This document shows positions 17,811-26,003 of a stretch of DNA of 64,000 nt, piece after piece. Position 1 is the first letter of the stretch. Every line of letters starts with the position of its first letter. The notes beneath the pieces were generated by a model. The model did no database searches. It was not told the DNA's origin and worked only from the letters and a program-made list of their open reading frames with translations. The DNA comes from Haloarcula sp. DT43 (lineage in GTDB: Archaea; Halobacteriota; Halobacteria; Halobacteriales; Haloarculaceae). The translations under genes and the position numbers were made by a program. The stretch covers positions 248,001 to 312,000 of the forward strand of contig NZ_JAYMGZ010000002.1 in assembly GCF_037078405.1 (NCBI RefSeq), written 5' to 3'.

Positions 17811-20150
17811 TCACTCGACAGTGACGTTCCCGCCGCCGTACACGGTCTGTTCCGGGACTTCGACGGTCGTCTCCTCGCCGTCGGCCGTCGTCACAGTGTA
17901 CGTTCCGGGGTTCGGGACGGTAACGGAGAACTCCCCGTTCCGGGTGGCCGACGTCCGGCGCTCGTAGGCCACTTCCCTGTCCCCGAGGGCGACCGTCGTC
18001 GTGACCGAGACGGTCGAATTCGGGGCCGCAGTACCCTGTATCGTCCCGCCGGGGACGACTGCGAACGCCTTGTGGCTGCCGTCCTCGCTGGCGAAGAGCG
18101 GCCGGTAGTGGGCCAGTCCGTCCACGTCGCCGTTCCGGCTTCCGAACTGTTGGTGGAGCCGGACGTACATCGTGGTCGGCTCCTCGATTTCGGTCCCCGT
18201 CGTCACAACGTAGCCGACGCGTCCCGAAATCTGGCTGTAGGCCGCACCGGGGTCCGTCGTCCCGACGAACGGGCCGTATGTACTGCGAGCGTAGCTGTAG
18301 CTCCGCGACTCGCCGCTGACGAAGTAGTTGTACACGCGGTTCTGCCCCCAGCGGCTGAGGACGTAGTTCTCGGGGTGGTTGATTTCCCGGTCGGCCGCGT
18401 CTGCTTCGATTGTGGTCGCCGCGCCGTACGTCCCGTCCTCGACGAGCACCTGGCTCGTCTTCACCGGGACCTGCACCATCCCGAGGGAACCGAACAACAG
18501 GAACAACACGAGAAGCGACACGACCGCGCGCCTGTCCGGGACGAGCACGTCCCGTAGCCCCTCGTCTTCAGCCGCCAGCACCGGCCGAGCGACGTCGACC
18601 CACGAGGCGACCCAGACGAACGCGAGGCCGGCAAACAGCGCGAGAAACGGGGCGAGTTCGCCGACGAAGCGGACCTGAATCGCGGCGAGGCCCAGCAGCA
18701 CCCAGGCGTAGCTCCCGGCGACGAGCCAGCCGCTCCGGTCCCTGCGCGCGAGGTCGACACCCCACACCATCGCCGGAAGCGCTACGAACAGGGTCAGGCC
18801 GAGCAAAAGCAGGAAGCCGAAGGCGTCGGTGTTGAACAGCCCGTACGTCTCGGCAATCGCGTCGGACCGAAACAGCGTGTCGAGCCGGTTCCTGAACGTT
18901 CCCCACTGTTCTGTGAAGCCAAAGCGGAAGACGACGATTGCCACGATTCCCAGCACGCCGTCGACCGCAGCCAGTTGCCTGACGGTGCCGCCGACGCGTC
19001 TGGCCGCCTCCGCCGTCGCGATGACGACGAGGGTCCCACCAGTCAGCAGCCCCGGCGCGCTGGCCACGAGCGCGGTCTGCCAGCCGACGACTGTGTGGAC
19101 CGCGCCGGCGAGCACAGCACCCAGCCCGACCCCGGCGAGGACCGGTGTCGTCCTGACCAGCGACGACCGGTCGTTCGCCACGTCCAGAAGCGTCTGCCCC
19201 AGGACGACCAGCCCGGCCGGCAGGAGGAGTAACGGTCCCGCCTCCCACGCGAGCACCTGGCCGGCAGTCCCGACCCCGATGCCGACCGCGGCGACCCACG
19301 GCTGTGGTCGGCGAAGCGACGCCCGGTCCGTGACCGTCGTCAGCGCGACCACGAGCGCCAGCGCGGTCAGCGCCAGCCAGGGGTAGTCGAAGGCGTGGTG
19401 GTCTGCGAACCCGAGGCTCGTCCGGAAGGCGTGGCCGGGAACGAACGCCAGAAAGAGGACCGACGCGAGCCCGACGCGCCGGTCGCTGGTGACCCGGACC
19501 GCGAGCAGATAGAGCAGGGCGGCCGTGACGAGCGCCGACACGACGGGGTACCAGGCGAGGACGTGGCCGATGACTTCCTCGCTCCCGCCGAAGAGGCTGG
19601 CCACCCACCAGAGCGTCGCGACCATCAGCGGCTCTCCCTTCGTCACTGCGCTGGGTAGCACGGAGAGCGCCCCGACGTCGGCCGCGCCGCCGGCGTTCGC
19701 CGCGACCTGCTCGACGTAATACCTGTAGTAGTAGGGGTCGTTGCTCGACAGGACGATGTCGCCGCCGCGGTATATCGACCCGACGGCGTACGTTCGGGCG
19801 ACGACCACGACGGCGAGCGCGGCGGCGAGCAGGCCGGTCGCCCGCGCGTCGAGGTCGACGTTCAGGTCGACGTCCAGGGCGTCCCCGACGGCCACGTCGC
19901 GTCCGCTGTCGGTTGCGACGGCGGCGTCGCCGTCGAGCGCGGCCCGTACCGCGTCGGGGTCGGCGACGCGGTACTCGCCGCCGTCTTTCTCGACGATGCC
20001 CGCCGAGACGAGTTCGCCGAACTGGCCCGAATCGACGGGGATGTCGTCGAACGACCACCCGTCCCGTTCGTCGTCGACGGCCAGTGCCGCCGCCGCCGCG
20101 TCCCGTAGCTCGGGCCGGTCGTCGAGCACCGCCCCGGGCGTGTCGCTCAT
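17811..20150 (-). CDS. aglB: STT3/AglB-like oligosaccharyl transferase, atypical
   Basis: A 779-aa protein. Residues about 1-75 look like a small winged-helix-type domain (WSFDDIP...GELVSAGIVEKDGGEYRV). About 13 TM helices follow, with the luminal motifs NDPYYYRYYVEQ (first external loop) and FADHHAFDY (the DHH metal site), then a soluble C-terminal region ending in an Ig-like strand set (about 690-779). These are STT3 features: transfer of a lipid-linked glycan to Asn. However, where WWDYG is expected the sequence reads SRWGQNRVYN, so the acceptor-binding motif is missing. The ATG at 20150 is chosen; the 60 in-frame codons upstream overlap the next gene and look non-coding. It could be a divergent AglB or a paralogue with another acceptor. 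Confidence 0.8.
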   Translation of the reverse strand: MSDTPGAVLDDRPELRDAAAAALAVDDERDGWSFDDIPVDSGQFGELVSAGIVEKDGGEYRVADPDAVRAALDGDAAVATDSGRDVAVGDALDVDLNVDLDARATGLLAAALAVVVVARTYAVGSIYRGGDIVLSSNDPYYYRYYVEQVAANAGGAADVGALSVLPSAVTKGEPLMVATLWWVASLFGGSEEVIGHVLAWYPVVSALVTAALLYLLAVRVTSDRRVGLASVLFLAFVPGHAFRTSLGFADHHAFDYPWLALTALALVVALTTVTDRASLRRPQPWVAAVGIGVGTAGQVLAWEAGPLLLLPAGLVVLGQTLLDVANDRSSLVRTTPVLAGVGLGAVLAGAVHTVVGWQTALVASAPGLLTGGTLVVIATAEAARRVGGTVRQLAAVDGVLGIVAIVVFRFGFTEQWGTFRNRLDTLFRSDAIAETYGLFNTDAFGFLLLLGLTLFVALPAMVWGVDLARRDRSGWLVAGSYAWVLLGLAAIQVRFVGELAPFLALFAGLAFVWVASWVDVARPVLAAEDEGLRDVLVPDRRAVVSLLVLFLLFGSLGMVQVPVKTSQVLVEDGTYGAATTIEADAADREINHPENYVLSRWGQNRVYNYFVSGESRSYSYARSTYGPFVGTTDPGAAYSQISGRVGYVVTTGTEIEEPTTMYVRLHQQFGSRNGDVDGLAHYRPLFASEDGSHKAFAVVPGGTIQGTAAPNSTVSVTTTVALGDREVAYERRTSATRNGEFSVTVPNPGTYTVTTADGEETTVEVPEQTVYGGGNVTVE

Positions 20151-20199
20151 GTGTCCTCTCTTTCCGGTCTGGCGAATAAATCCATCGGGACTCGACGCC

Positions 20200-21195
20200 C
20201 TACTCGTCGGCCGATTCCAGCGCCGCCCGGACGGCCGACTCCACGTCGTGGTCCGGCGTCCACCCCAGCGCGTCGGTCGTTCGGCTGGTGTCGACGGGGA
20301 ACGAGTCGACCAGCGTCTCGTCGTCGCCACGGGGATTCTCGACCAGTTCCACGTCGGCGTCGATGCCGGCGACCTCGGCGGCGACGTCTCGGACCAGTTC
20401 GGCGACGGCGTGGACGCTCGGGTCCTCGTCGCTGGCGATTTCGTACTTCTCGACGCCGGTCTCGCCCGCGTCCAGTTGCGCCAGCAGACGCTCGCAGCTG
20501 TCGACGTAGGCGCGGGCCACGTCCTTGACGTGGATGAAGTTCCGCGACTGCGTGCCCGGTTCGTAGACCGTCAGCGTCTCGCCGGCGAGCGCGCGGTTCA
20601 CGAAGAAGTTGATGACGGTCCCCTTCGAGACCGTCTGTCCGCCGACCTCGTGGCCGCCGTAGAGGTTCGAAATCATGAACTGGTGGGCCGGGAACGCGCC
20701 GTCGGCGTAGTCCTCGATGGCGCGCTCGTTGAGCAGTTTCGTCCGCCCGTACCAGTTCAGCGGGTCCCGCGGGTGCTTAACCGTGATGGGGAACTCCTGC
20801 GGGTCGCCGATGACAGCCATCGAGAACGGGAATATCAGCCCCGCGCCGGTCTTGCGGCAGAACCAGGCGACGTTGTCGGTCCCCTGGACGTTCACCTCGT
20901 AGGCCAGATCCTGGTTCTCCTCGCAGTCGTCGACGCCGGAAATCGCGGCCAGATGCATCACGACGTCAGCGCCGTCTAGCGCCGCTTCCAGGCGGTCCCG
21001 GTTCCGGATGTCGACGTGTTCGACGTCGACATCGCCGACGGACTGCACGGTACCGAGATAGAAGTTGTCGAGGGCGGTCAGCTCCCAGTCGGGGTGGGCC
21101 TGCTGTAGCTCGTGGACGACGCGACTGCCGATGTAGCCCGCAGCGCCGGTGACGGCGACGTGGGGCCGTTCGCTCGTGGTCTCTGTGTCAGTCAT
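20200..21195 (-). CDS. NAD-dependent sugar epimerase/dehydratase A
   Basis: A 331-aa extended short-chain dehydrogenase acting on a nucleotide sugar. It has GAAGYIGSRV (GxxGxxG) near residue 17, the [18 protein letters not shown]-like region, and the catalytic YGRTK near residue 150. The C-terminal half carries the substrate domain (VYEPGTQSRNFIHVKDVARAYVD). It overlaps the preceding epimerase gene by 8 bp and is followed by the STT3-like gene 49 bp on. Whether it is a 4-epimerase or a dehydratase cannot be told from motifs. Confidence 0.87.
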   Translation of the reverse strand: MTDTETTSERPHVAVTGAAGYIGSRVVHELQQAHPDWELTALDNFYLGTVQSVGDVDVEHVDIRNRDRLEAALDGADVVMHLAAISGVDDCEENQDLAYEVNVQGTDNVAWFCRKTGAGLIFPFSMAVIGDPQEFPITVKHPRDPLNWYGRTKLLNERAIEDYADGAFPAHQFMISNLYGGHEVGGQTVSKGTVINFFVNRALAGETLTVYEPGTQSRNFIHVKDVARAYVDSCERLLAQLDAGETGVEKYEIASDEDPSVHAVAELVRDVAAEVAGIDADVELVENPRGDDETLVDSFPVDTSRTTDALGWTPDHDVESAVRAALESADE

Positions 21196-22120
21196 TGGTG
21201 GTGAATCGCTCCGCGAGGTCGCGGACGCCCTCGCGGAGCGTCCACGATGGTTCGAAGCCGGTCCCGCCCAGCCGGTCGAAGTTGACGTGGTAGGACGGGC
21301 CGGGGTGTTCGTCTTCGAGGTAGGTCACGTCGACCGGCGCGACCTCGTCGGCGACGACTTCGGCGACATCCTCTATCTGGTAGTTCCCGGCCGCGGAGCC
21401 GACGTTGTAGACGGGTTCGTCCCACGAGTCGGGGTCGCAGACCGCCTCGGCGTAGGCCCGTGCGGCGTCGCGGACGTGGATGAACGGTCGCCAGTTCGAG
21501 CCGTCGCCGTAGACGGTGAGCGGTCGGTCGGTCAGCGCGCGGAAGACGAAGTAGTTCACGACGAGGTTGAACCGGATGCCCGGCGAGTGGCCGAAATTGG
21601 TGGCCATCCGCAGGGCGGTCCCGGTCATGTCGAACTCCTCGCAGTACTCCCGCAGCAGCGTCTCGGACTCCAGTTTCGTCTCCGCGTAGGGGTTGATGGG
21701 GTCCGGGTCGACCGTCTCGTCGATGTCTGTGCTGGTCGCGCGGCCGTAGACGTTACACGAGGAGGCGAAGACGACGTGTTCGACGCCGAGTTTGCCCGCC
21801 GCGGTCAGGACGTTCTCGGTCCCGTCGTAGTTGATGGCGAACGTCTCCTCGCGGCGGTCGTGGGTGCTCGACGCGCCCGTGATGGCGGCGAGGTGGACGA
21901 CGCGGTCGACGCCCCGCATGGCGCTCTCCACGTCGCCGTACTCGCGCACGTCGCCCCGCCGGAACTCGAGGCCGTCGCCGAGCGTCCCGAGCAGCGCCCG
22001 GGGCGATCCGGTCGAGAGGTCGTCGAAGACCACGACGCTGTCGACGCGGTCGTCCGCGCGCAACAGCGGGACCAGCGCGCTGCCGATGTAGCCACAGGCC
22101 CCGGTGACCAGGATGTCCAC
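21188..22120 (-). CDS. NAD-dependent sugar epimerase/dehydratase B
   Basis: A 310-aa extended SDR protein with GACGYIGSAL at the N-terminus, VVHLAAITGASS, and the catalytic YAETK in NPYAETKLESE near residue 152. The segment VYGDGSNWRPFIHVRDAARAYAEAV is typical of nucleotide-sugar epimerases of the GalE/AglB-locus type. It starts 3 bp after the stop of the sulfoquinovose-synthase-like gene and overlaps the next epimerase, so the three are one translational unit. The substrate is unknown; the neighbours suggest a UDP-hexose or UDP-sulfosugar. Confidence 0.87.
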   Translation of the reverse strand: MDILVTGACGYIGSALVPLLRADDRVDSVVVFDDLSTGSPRALLGTLGDGLEFRRGDVREYGDVESAMRGVDRVVHLAAITGASSTHDRREETFAINYDGTENVLTAAGKLGVEHVVFASSCNVYGRATSTDIDETVDPDPINPYAETKLESETLLREYCEEFDMTGTALRMATNFGHSPGIRFNLVVNYFVFRALTDRPLTVYGDGSNWRPFIHVRDAARAYAEAVCDPDSWDEPVYNVGSAAGNYQIEDVAEVVADEVAPVDVTYLEDEHPGPSYHVNFDRLGGTGFEPSWTLREGVRDLAERFTTND

Positions 22121-22123
22121 GGG

Positions 22124-23296
22124 TCAGTCCTCGCTGAGAACGCCCGGCAGGAAGCGGTCCTCGTGGGCCTCGATGGTGTCGGCGTAGCGCGTCAGCGTCT
22201 CGAAGATGTCGTGGACGCCGTCCTCGAAGGACTGGGACTGCCCGCCGATGAGGTCGGCGTAGCGGTCGTTCTCGATCTCCATCTTGTGGGTCTCGTCCTC
22301 GTCGCGGGGGTTCTCGAAGTGCTCGACGGCCACGTCGAGGTCGAACTCGCTGCCAACGTCTGCGATGGTCTCGGCGATCTCGACGATGCTGATGGCCCGC
22401 GTGACCTGGTTGTAGACCGTCAGCCCGTCAGGCCGGTCGTCGGGGTCGGCGAGCGCGACTTCGGCCAGCCCCTCGACGGCGTCTTCCAGCGAGACGAACG
22501 GCTTGCGCTGCTCGCCCTTGCCGTAGACGGTGACGGGGTAGCCTGCGACCGCCTGCGCACAGAAGCGGTGCGTGACGGTCCCGAAGTAGTAGTCGAAGTC
22601 GAAGCGGGTCTTGAGCCGGTCGTCCGCGCGGGTCTCCTCGGTCTCGGTCCCGTAGACGATGGCCGTGCGCACGTCCGAAATCGGGATGTCGAACTGCGTG
22701 TGGGCCAGCCGCATGTTCTGTGCGTCGAAGCCCTTCGTCGCGTGGTACCAGCTCCCGCCCATGTTGGGGAAGGGCACGTCGTCGCGCTCGCCCTGGTTCT
22801 CCATCACCGCGCCGCCCTCGGGGATGGGGAACTCCGGCGCGCCGTAGACGCCCGTCGTTGTCGTCTCGACGAAGTGGGTGTCGGTGAGGTCGTGTGCTTC
22901 GAGGCCCCACAGGAGGTTCCGGGTCGCCTGGAGGTTGTTGTGCTGGGTGTAGTTGGCCCGCTCGCCGTTTATCTGGGAGTACGGCGCGGAGGGTTGGGCG
23001 GCGGTGTGGACGACCACGTCGGGTTCGTGGACCGCGAGCAGTTCGTCGACGAAGGACTTCTCGGCGAGGTCGCCCTCGACGAACGAGAGGTTCGTCAGGC
23101 CGTGGACCTCCCGGGCCGCGTCGAGGCGTTCGTCGATGCTGGCGACCGGTGTCGCGCTCGTCGCGCCGACGTCCTCGACCCACTCCCGTCGGCCGAAGTT
23201 GTCCACGAGCAGCACTCTGTCGTCCGTCCGGTCGGCGATGCGCAGGGCGGTCGGCCATCCGACGTAGCCGTCGCCGCCAGTGATGAGGATAGTCAT
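22124..23296 (-). CDS. UDP-sulfoquinovose synthase-like (SqdB/Agl3 family)
   Basis: A 390-aa SDR enzyme that closely follows SqdB/SQD1 and archaeal Agl3, which make UDP-sulfoquinovose from UDP-glucose and sulfite. Matches: GGDGYVGWPTAL at the N-terminus, the substrate-side block SAPYSQI...YTQHNNLQATRNLLW near residues 115-140, TTGVYGAPEFPIPEG, the catalytic SWYHATKGFDAQN near 190, and VTVYGKGEQRKPFVSLEDAV. Ordinary epimerases lack the SAPYS/YTQHNN block, so the family call is firm; the exact product is inferred. First gene of the minus-strand glycosylation operon, directly preceded by a perfect palindrome. Confidence 0.87.
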   Translation of the reverse strand: MTILITGGDGYVGWPTALRIADRTDDRVLLVDNFGRREWVEDVGATSATPVASIDERLDAAREVHGLTNLSFVEGDLAEKSFVDELLAVHEPDVVVHTAAQPSAPYSQINGERANYTQHNNLQATRNLLWGLEAHDLTDTHFVETTTTGVYGAPEFPIPEGGAVMENQGERDDVPFPNMGGSWYHATKGFDAQNMRLAHTQFDIPISDVRTAIVYGTETEETRADDRLKTRFDFDYYFGTVTHRFCAQAVAGYPVTVYGKGEQRKPFVSLEDAVEGLAEVALADPDDRPDGLTVYNQVTRAISIVEIAETIADVGSEFDLDVAVEHFENPRDEDETHKMEIENDRYADLIGGQSQSFEDGVHDIFETLTRYADTIEAHEDRFLPGVLSED

Positions 23297-23319
23297 AGTT
23301 ACTCAGATGGTGAGTAACT
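23297..23319. promoter_or_regulatory. Perfect palindrome matching the TrmB motif, upstream of the SqdB-like gene
   Basis: AGTTACTCA (23297-23305) and TGAGTAACT (23311-23319) are exact inverted repeats with a 5-bp spacer. Within it, TACT-N8-GAGTA fits the motif reported for the Halobacterium sugar regulator TrmB (TACT-N7/8-GAGTA). It occupies the 23 bp just before the ATG, between the start and a GATTGATTA TATA-like element further upstream, a position where binding would block or gate a leaderless promoter. Confidence 0.6.
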
Positions 23320-23571
23320 CCGGCGCGTAATCAATCTTCTGTTCAGTTGCGCGGTAGTCCTGTGCCACGTGGGTACCACCGCGTCAGTTCTCGCACCCGA
23401 AATAGTAGCCACGGGGGTATCGTGGCTGATATCTCTCTGATGTATGGCTGTCGGTCAGGCCTGGAGATTCCGCACAGCCTCACCGACCCGCCGGTGCATC
23501 AGCCGGCTCCGGTTCTCGTCGTTTCGCAACCGTTAAAACCGACCCTGTCCTCTACCCTATTGCTATCGCAC
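23320..23571. other. Non-coding stretch before tRNA-Pro
   Basis: No convincing gene on either strand. It holds the TATA-like element of the minus-strand glycosylation operon at its left end, and an AACCGTTAAAACC stretch near 23530 that may be the tRNA promoter region. The stretch from 23297 to 23745 contains only the palindrome, this region and the tRNA. Confidence 0.5.
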
Positions 23572-23644
23572 GGGCCGGTGGGGTAGCCTGGTATCCTTCG
23601 GCCTTCGGGTGGCCGTAACCGCGATTCGAATTCGCGCCGGCCCA
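23572..23644 (+). tRNA. tRNA-Pro (anticodon CGG)
   Basis: A full 73-nt cloverleaf. Acceptor GGGCCGG pairs with CCGGCCC, discriminator A. The D-arm contains GGGT...TCCT. The anticodon stem CGGCC/GGCCG is perfect around loop TTCGGGT, giving anticodon CGG (Pro, codon CCG). The variable loop is TAAC and the T-arm CGCGA-TTCGAAT-TCGCG is perfect. The 3' CCA is not encoded. No intron is seen. It marks the left edge of a stretch of accessory-looking genes. Confidence 0.93.
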
Positions 23645-23745
23645 TTTCTCCCGCACGCTACCTCGGGCAGTCTACTGTCCCTCAACCACAGCGTCTGGGC
23701 GTGGGTACGCTACTGCGTGTCTGCAACTGACGTATGTTGGATGAC

Positions 23746-24603
23746 TCAGCGCGTGTTGTCGACGATTTGCTCGACTTCGGCACCGGTGAGGCCAGTCTGG
23801 TATATCCGAAGGTCGGCTAGCTTCCCGACCATCAGGTTGTACCAGTCCGGATTCCCGGTCCCGTACCAACTCCCAACGGTTTCGTGTGACCAGTAGTCCG
23901 AGACGTTGGGGCTGTAGCCGGGCATCGTTTCGTCGACGAACCGTTGCTCGCCGTCGAGGTAGAACCTCACTGACGACTGCGGAGTCACGACGTACATGAA
24001 ATGGTGCCACTCGTTCGTCGGGATAACCATCTCACCGTTGGTGTGGTCCGCTGTCGCGTAACTAACACCGCCACTCTGTGACCTGATGCTCAGTTCCAGT
24101 CGCACTTGACCGTCCACGGGGACACCCTGAACGACGTACTCTGCGTCGTTTCTGAAGATGTGGTGTCTCGGCTGGTCGCCGTTTTGGTGTCGCATCCCGG
24201 ACGGCTGGTCAAAATACACCCAGCCGCCGAGACTCGCGGCCCCGCTATCAGGAGCCATGATGCTCAGCTCCTCGTTCGCGCCGCGAGATATCATCATTCC
24301 AACGGACCTGTCCAGCGCAACCGATTCCCGGCCCTGATAGGTTCCAAGTTCGGGGTCGCCTCGCTCGATTGAGATGTCGTTTTCGCCGGCGACATCACCG
24401 AAGCCGGACTGGAACGGCCACCGGCTCACCCGCGCTGGTCTGGCTTCCGTCAGGACGCGCGCCACTTGGAGCCGCACTCGACGTAGGTGAACAGCCGACC
24501 CTCGTAGGAGCCGCCCGGCTTCGGACGCCTGCTCGTGCGGACTGCACTGGCCTGAGACAATTCCGGCACTCGGAGTGTGACGTGTTGCTACCCGCTTGCA
24601 CAC
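23746..24603 (-). CDS. LamG/concanavalin A-like domain protein, probably N-terminally truncated
   Basis: Residues about 60-285 form a LamG-type jelly-roll lectin domain: SRWPFQSGFGDVAG start, LGGWVYFDQP, NEWHHFMYVV, VRFYLDGEQRFV, and the end GKLADLRIYQTGLTGAEVEQIV. Such domains are extracytoplasmic and bind glycans or proteins. The first 58 or so residues are Arg-rich, lack any signal peptide and do not look homologous to anything; the reading frame there overlaps the end of the upstream PH-domain gene. I infer that the true 5' part (signal peptide and other domains) has been lost, so this is likely a remnant or pseudogene. Confidence 0.6.
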   Translation of the reverse strand: MCKRVATRHTPSAGIVSGQCSPHEQASEAGRLLRGSAVHLRRVRLQVARVLTEARPARVSRWPFQSGFGDVAGENDISIERGDPELGTYQGRESVALDRSVGMMISRGANEELSIMAPDSGAASLGGWVYFDQPSGMRHQNGDQPRHHIFRNDAEYVVQGVPVDGQVRLELSIRSQSGGVSYATADHTNGEMVIPTNEWHHFMYVVTPQSSVRFYLDGEQRFVDETMPGYSPNVSDYWSHETVGSWYGTGNPDWYNLMVGKLADLRIYQTGLTGAEVEQIVDNTR

Positions 24604-25115
24604 GTTCTGATGGTCTCGTAGACCGCTTCCGGCTCGTCGACGTTCTCCAGGCGGAGCGGACCGAGGCCGCGGTTCATCGATATCGTCCCGTACCCCAGGA
24701 CCGACTGAATCCGATTCTGGCTCAGCTCGTGGCTCCGGAGTTTATCGAACCGGACCCCTTTCGAGTGGGTCCGAAACAGGAGTTCGTACTCCTGCTCGAC
24801 GCGGCTGTCTGTCACAGTGTAGGTCGTCCTGACGAGGATGATAGTCCGGACCAGAAACCGGACGGTCAACACGAGTCCGAGCAGCAAGACGACGAGTGCC
24901 GCTGTGTTCGTGATGTCCGGCGACCCCAGCGCTTCTGGGGTGGCTTGGAGATACCCGACCACGCCCAGACTGAAGAGCAAGACGACCGCCAGTCGAATCA
25001 GCGTCGGCTTGGTCGTCGGATTCGTTTCGAGAATGACGTCGTCGTGGCCACTCGCTCGGTCTGTCGTAGTCGACTCTTTCGCTCCGTTCGAAGTCTGTTG
25101 GTCTTGCTGTGACAT
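24588..25115 (-). CDS. PH-domain membrane protein (bPH2-like)
   Basis: A 175-aa protein: hydrophilic N-terminus (about 1-38), two TM helices (about 40-58 and 70-95), then a bacterial-PH-like domain (TTYTVTDSRVEQEYELLF...FDKLRSHELSQNRIQSVLGYGTI, ending LENVDEPEAVYETIR). The pattern is that of YdbS/YdbT-type bPH2 proteins, which sit in the membrane with an intracellular PH fold of unknown ligand. It follows a Yip1-like gene by one base, so they are co-transcribed. The final five codons overlap the LamG remnant. Confidence 0.75.
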   Translation of the reverse strand: MSQQDQQTSNGAKESTTTDRASGHDDVILETNPTTKPTLIRLAVVLLFSLGVVGYLQATPEALGSPDITNTAALVVLLLGLVLTVRFLVRTIILVRTTYTVTDSRVEQEYELLFRTHSKGVRFDKLRSHELSQNRIQSVLGYGTISMNRGLGPLRLENVDEPEAVYETIRTCASG

Positions 25116-25116
25116 A

Positions 25117-25908
25117 TCAGGTGACGATGTATGCGACGATGGACCCGGTGACGTACACGATTGGGGAGAGGGCGACAGCGACGACGGCGATAGCCGCGTT
25201 ACTCCGCGTTGCCCGGTGATTGATTCGAGCGCCGAGGTACAGCGAGAAGAGGTAATACAGCAGCGTCAGCGTGAGTATCGCCAGTATCCACTGGCCTTCG
25301 GTGGAAATAGTGGTGACGCCCAGAGTGTCTGGCCGACCACCGGGGAGCTGGACGCCCGCTCCGAGAGCGTCGATGATAGCGTACACGAACGCGGCTTGGA
25401 GGTTCCTGATGAGTTGGCGTGCACCGCTGACGCCGGCCTGATTGGTCAGATACCAGACCGCGGAGAACGTCGCGACGAGATACGCGCTTGTCGTGTACAC
25501 GACTGTGTGCATGCTCTGAACGATGCCCTGCGAGTCCCGAACGATGAGAACGCCCACGTGAAACGTCACGAGCGTGATTGCAGTTGCTATCGAGATGAAC
25601 AGGGAGTTCTGAACGAACGCCGCGAGCAACTGCCAACTGGCCGCCGGGTCGATACCGTACGACCCGGCGACGCTGGCGAAGTTCTCCGGGGCCGGCTGTG
25701 AGGACTGGACACCGATGCCAGCGAGAGTGAGCGGGGCTGCGTACGCGGCAAGGTTCACGAAGTAGACCCCCAAAAGTGAGCCTAACTGTCGGACTACACC
25801 GAGTCGGGACGCCCCGTACGAGTCTGTCTGAAACTCTACGAACTTGTGTGGGCGGAAGACGGCATCGAACCCGCCACGGAGTATTGCCCCCACACCTCTC
25901 ACAGGCAT
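25117..25908 (-). CDS. Yip1-like multi-TM membrane protein
   Basis: A 263-aa polytopic protein with about five or six hydrophobic segments (about 45-65, 95-120, 128-155, 165-185, 205-228, 235-260). The N-terminal RPHKFVEFQTD...SRLGVV followed by alternating TM helices and short loops resembles the Yip1/DUF1282 family. An AGGAGG Shine-Dalgarno sequence lies about 5 nt before the ATG, and an AT-rich promoter region (25919-25997) separates it from the divergent membrane gene. The function of archaeal Yip1 proteins is not established. Confidence 0.65.
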   Translation of the reverse strand: MPVRGVGAILRGGFDAVFRPHKFVEFQTDSYGASRLGVVRQLGSLLGVYFVNLAAYAAPLTLAGIGVQSSQPAPENFASVAGSYGIDPAASWQLLAAFVQNSLFISIATAITLVTFHVGVLIVRDSQGIVQSMHTVVYTTSAYLVATFSAVWYLTNQAGVSGARQLIRNLQAAFVYAIIDALGAGVQLPGGRPDTLGVTTISTEGQWILAILTLTLLYYLFSLYLGARINHRATRSNAAIAVVAVALSPIVYVTGSIVAYIVT

Positions 25909-26003
25909 ATACTCCTCCTATTTTATCAAGGATACTTAGCTTTTGGTCCAAGAATACTCTCTGAATAGTCTATTTTTAGTATCGACGATTATATTGGGTG
26001 AAT

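Noticed and set aside
20151-20330. Longer STT3-like protein starting at 20330
   Set aside because: The extra 60 codons overlap the epimerase gene in another frame and are Arg/Thr/Pro-rich; the ATG at 20150 gives a normal start.
21149-23317. 722-codon plus-strand ORF opposite three epimerase genes
   Set aside because: Low-complexity Val/Asp/Arg sequence spanning several real minus-strand genes with catalytic motifs; not a gene.
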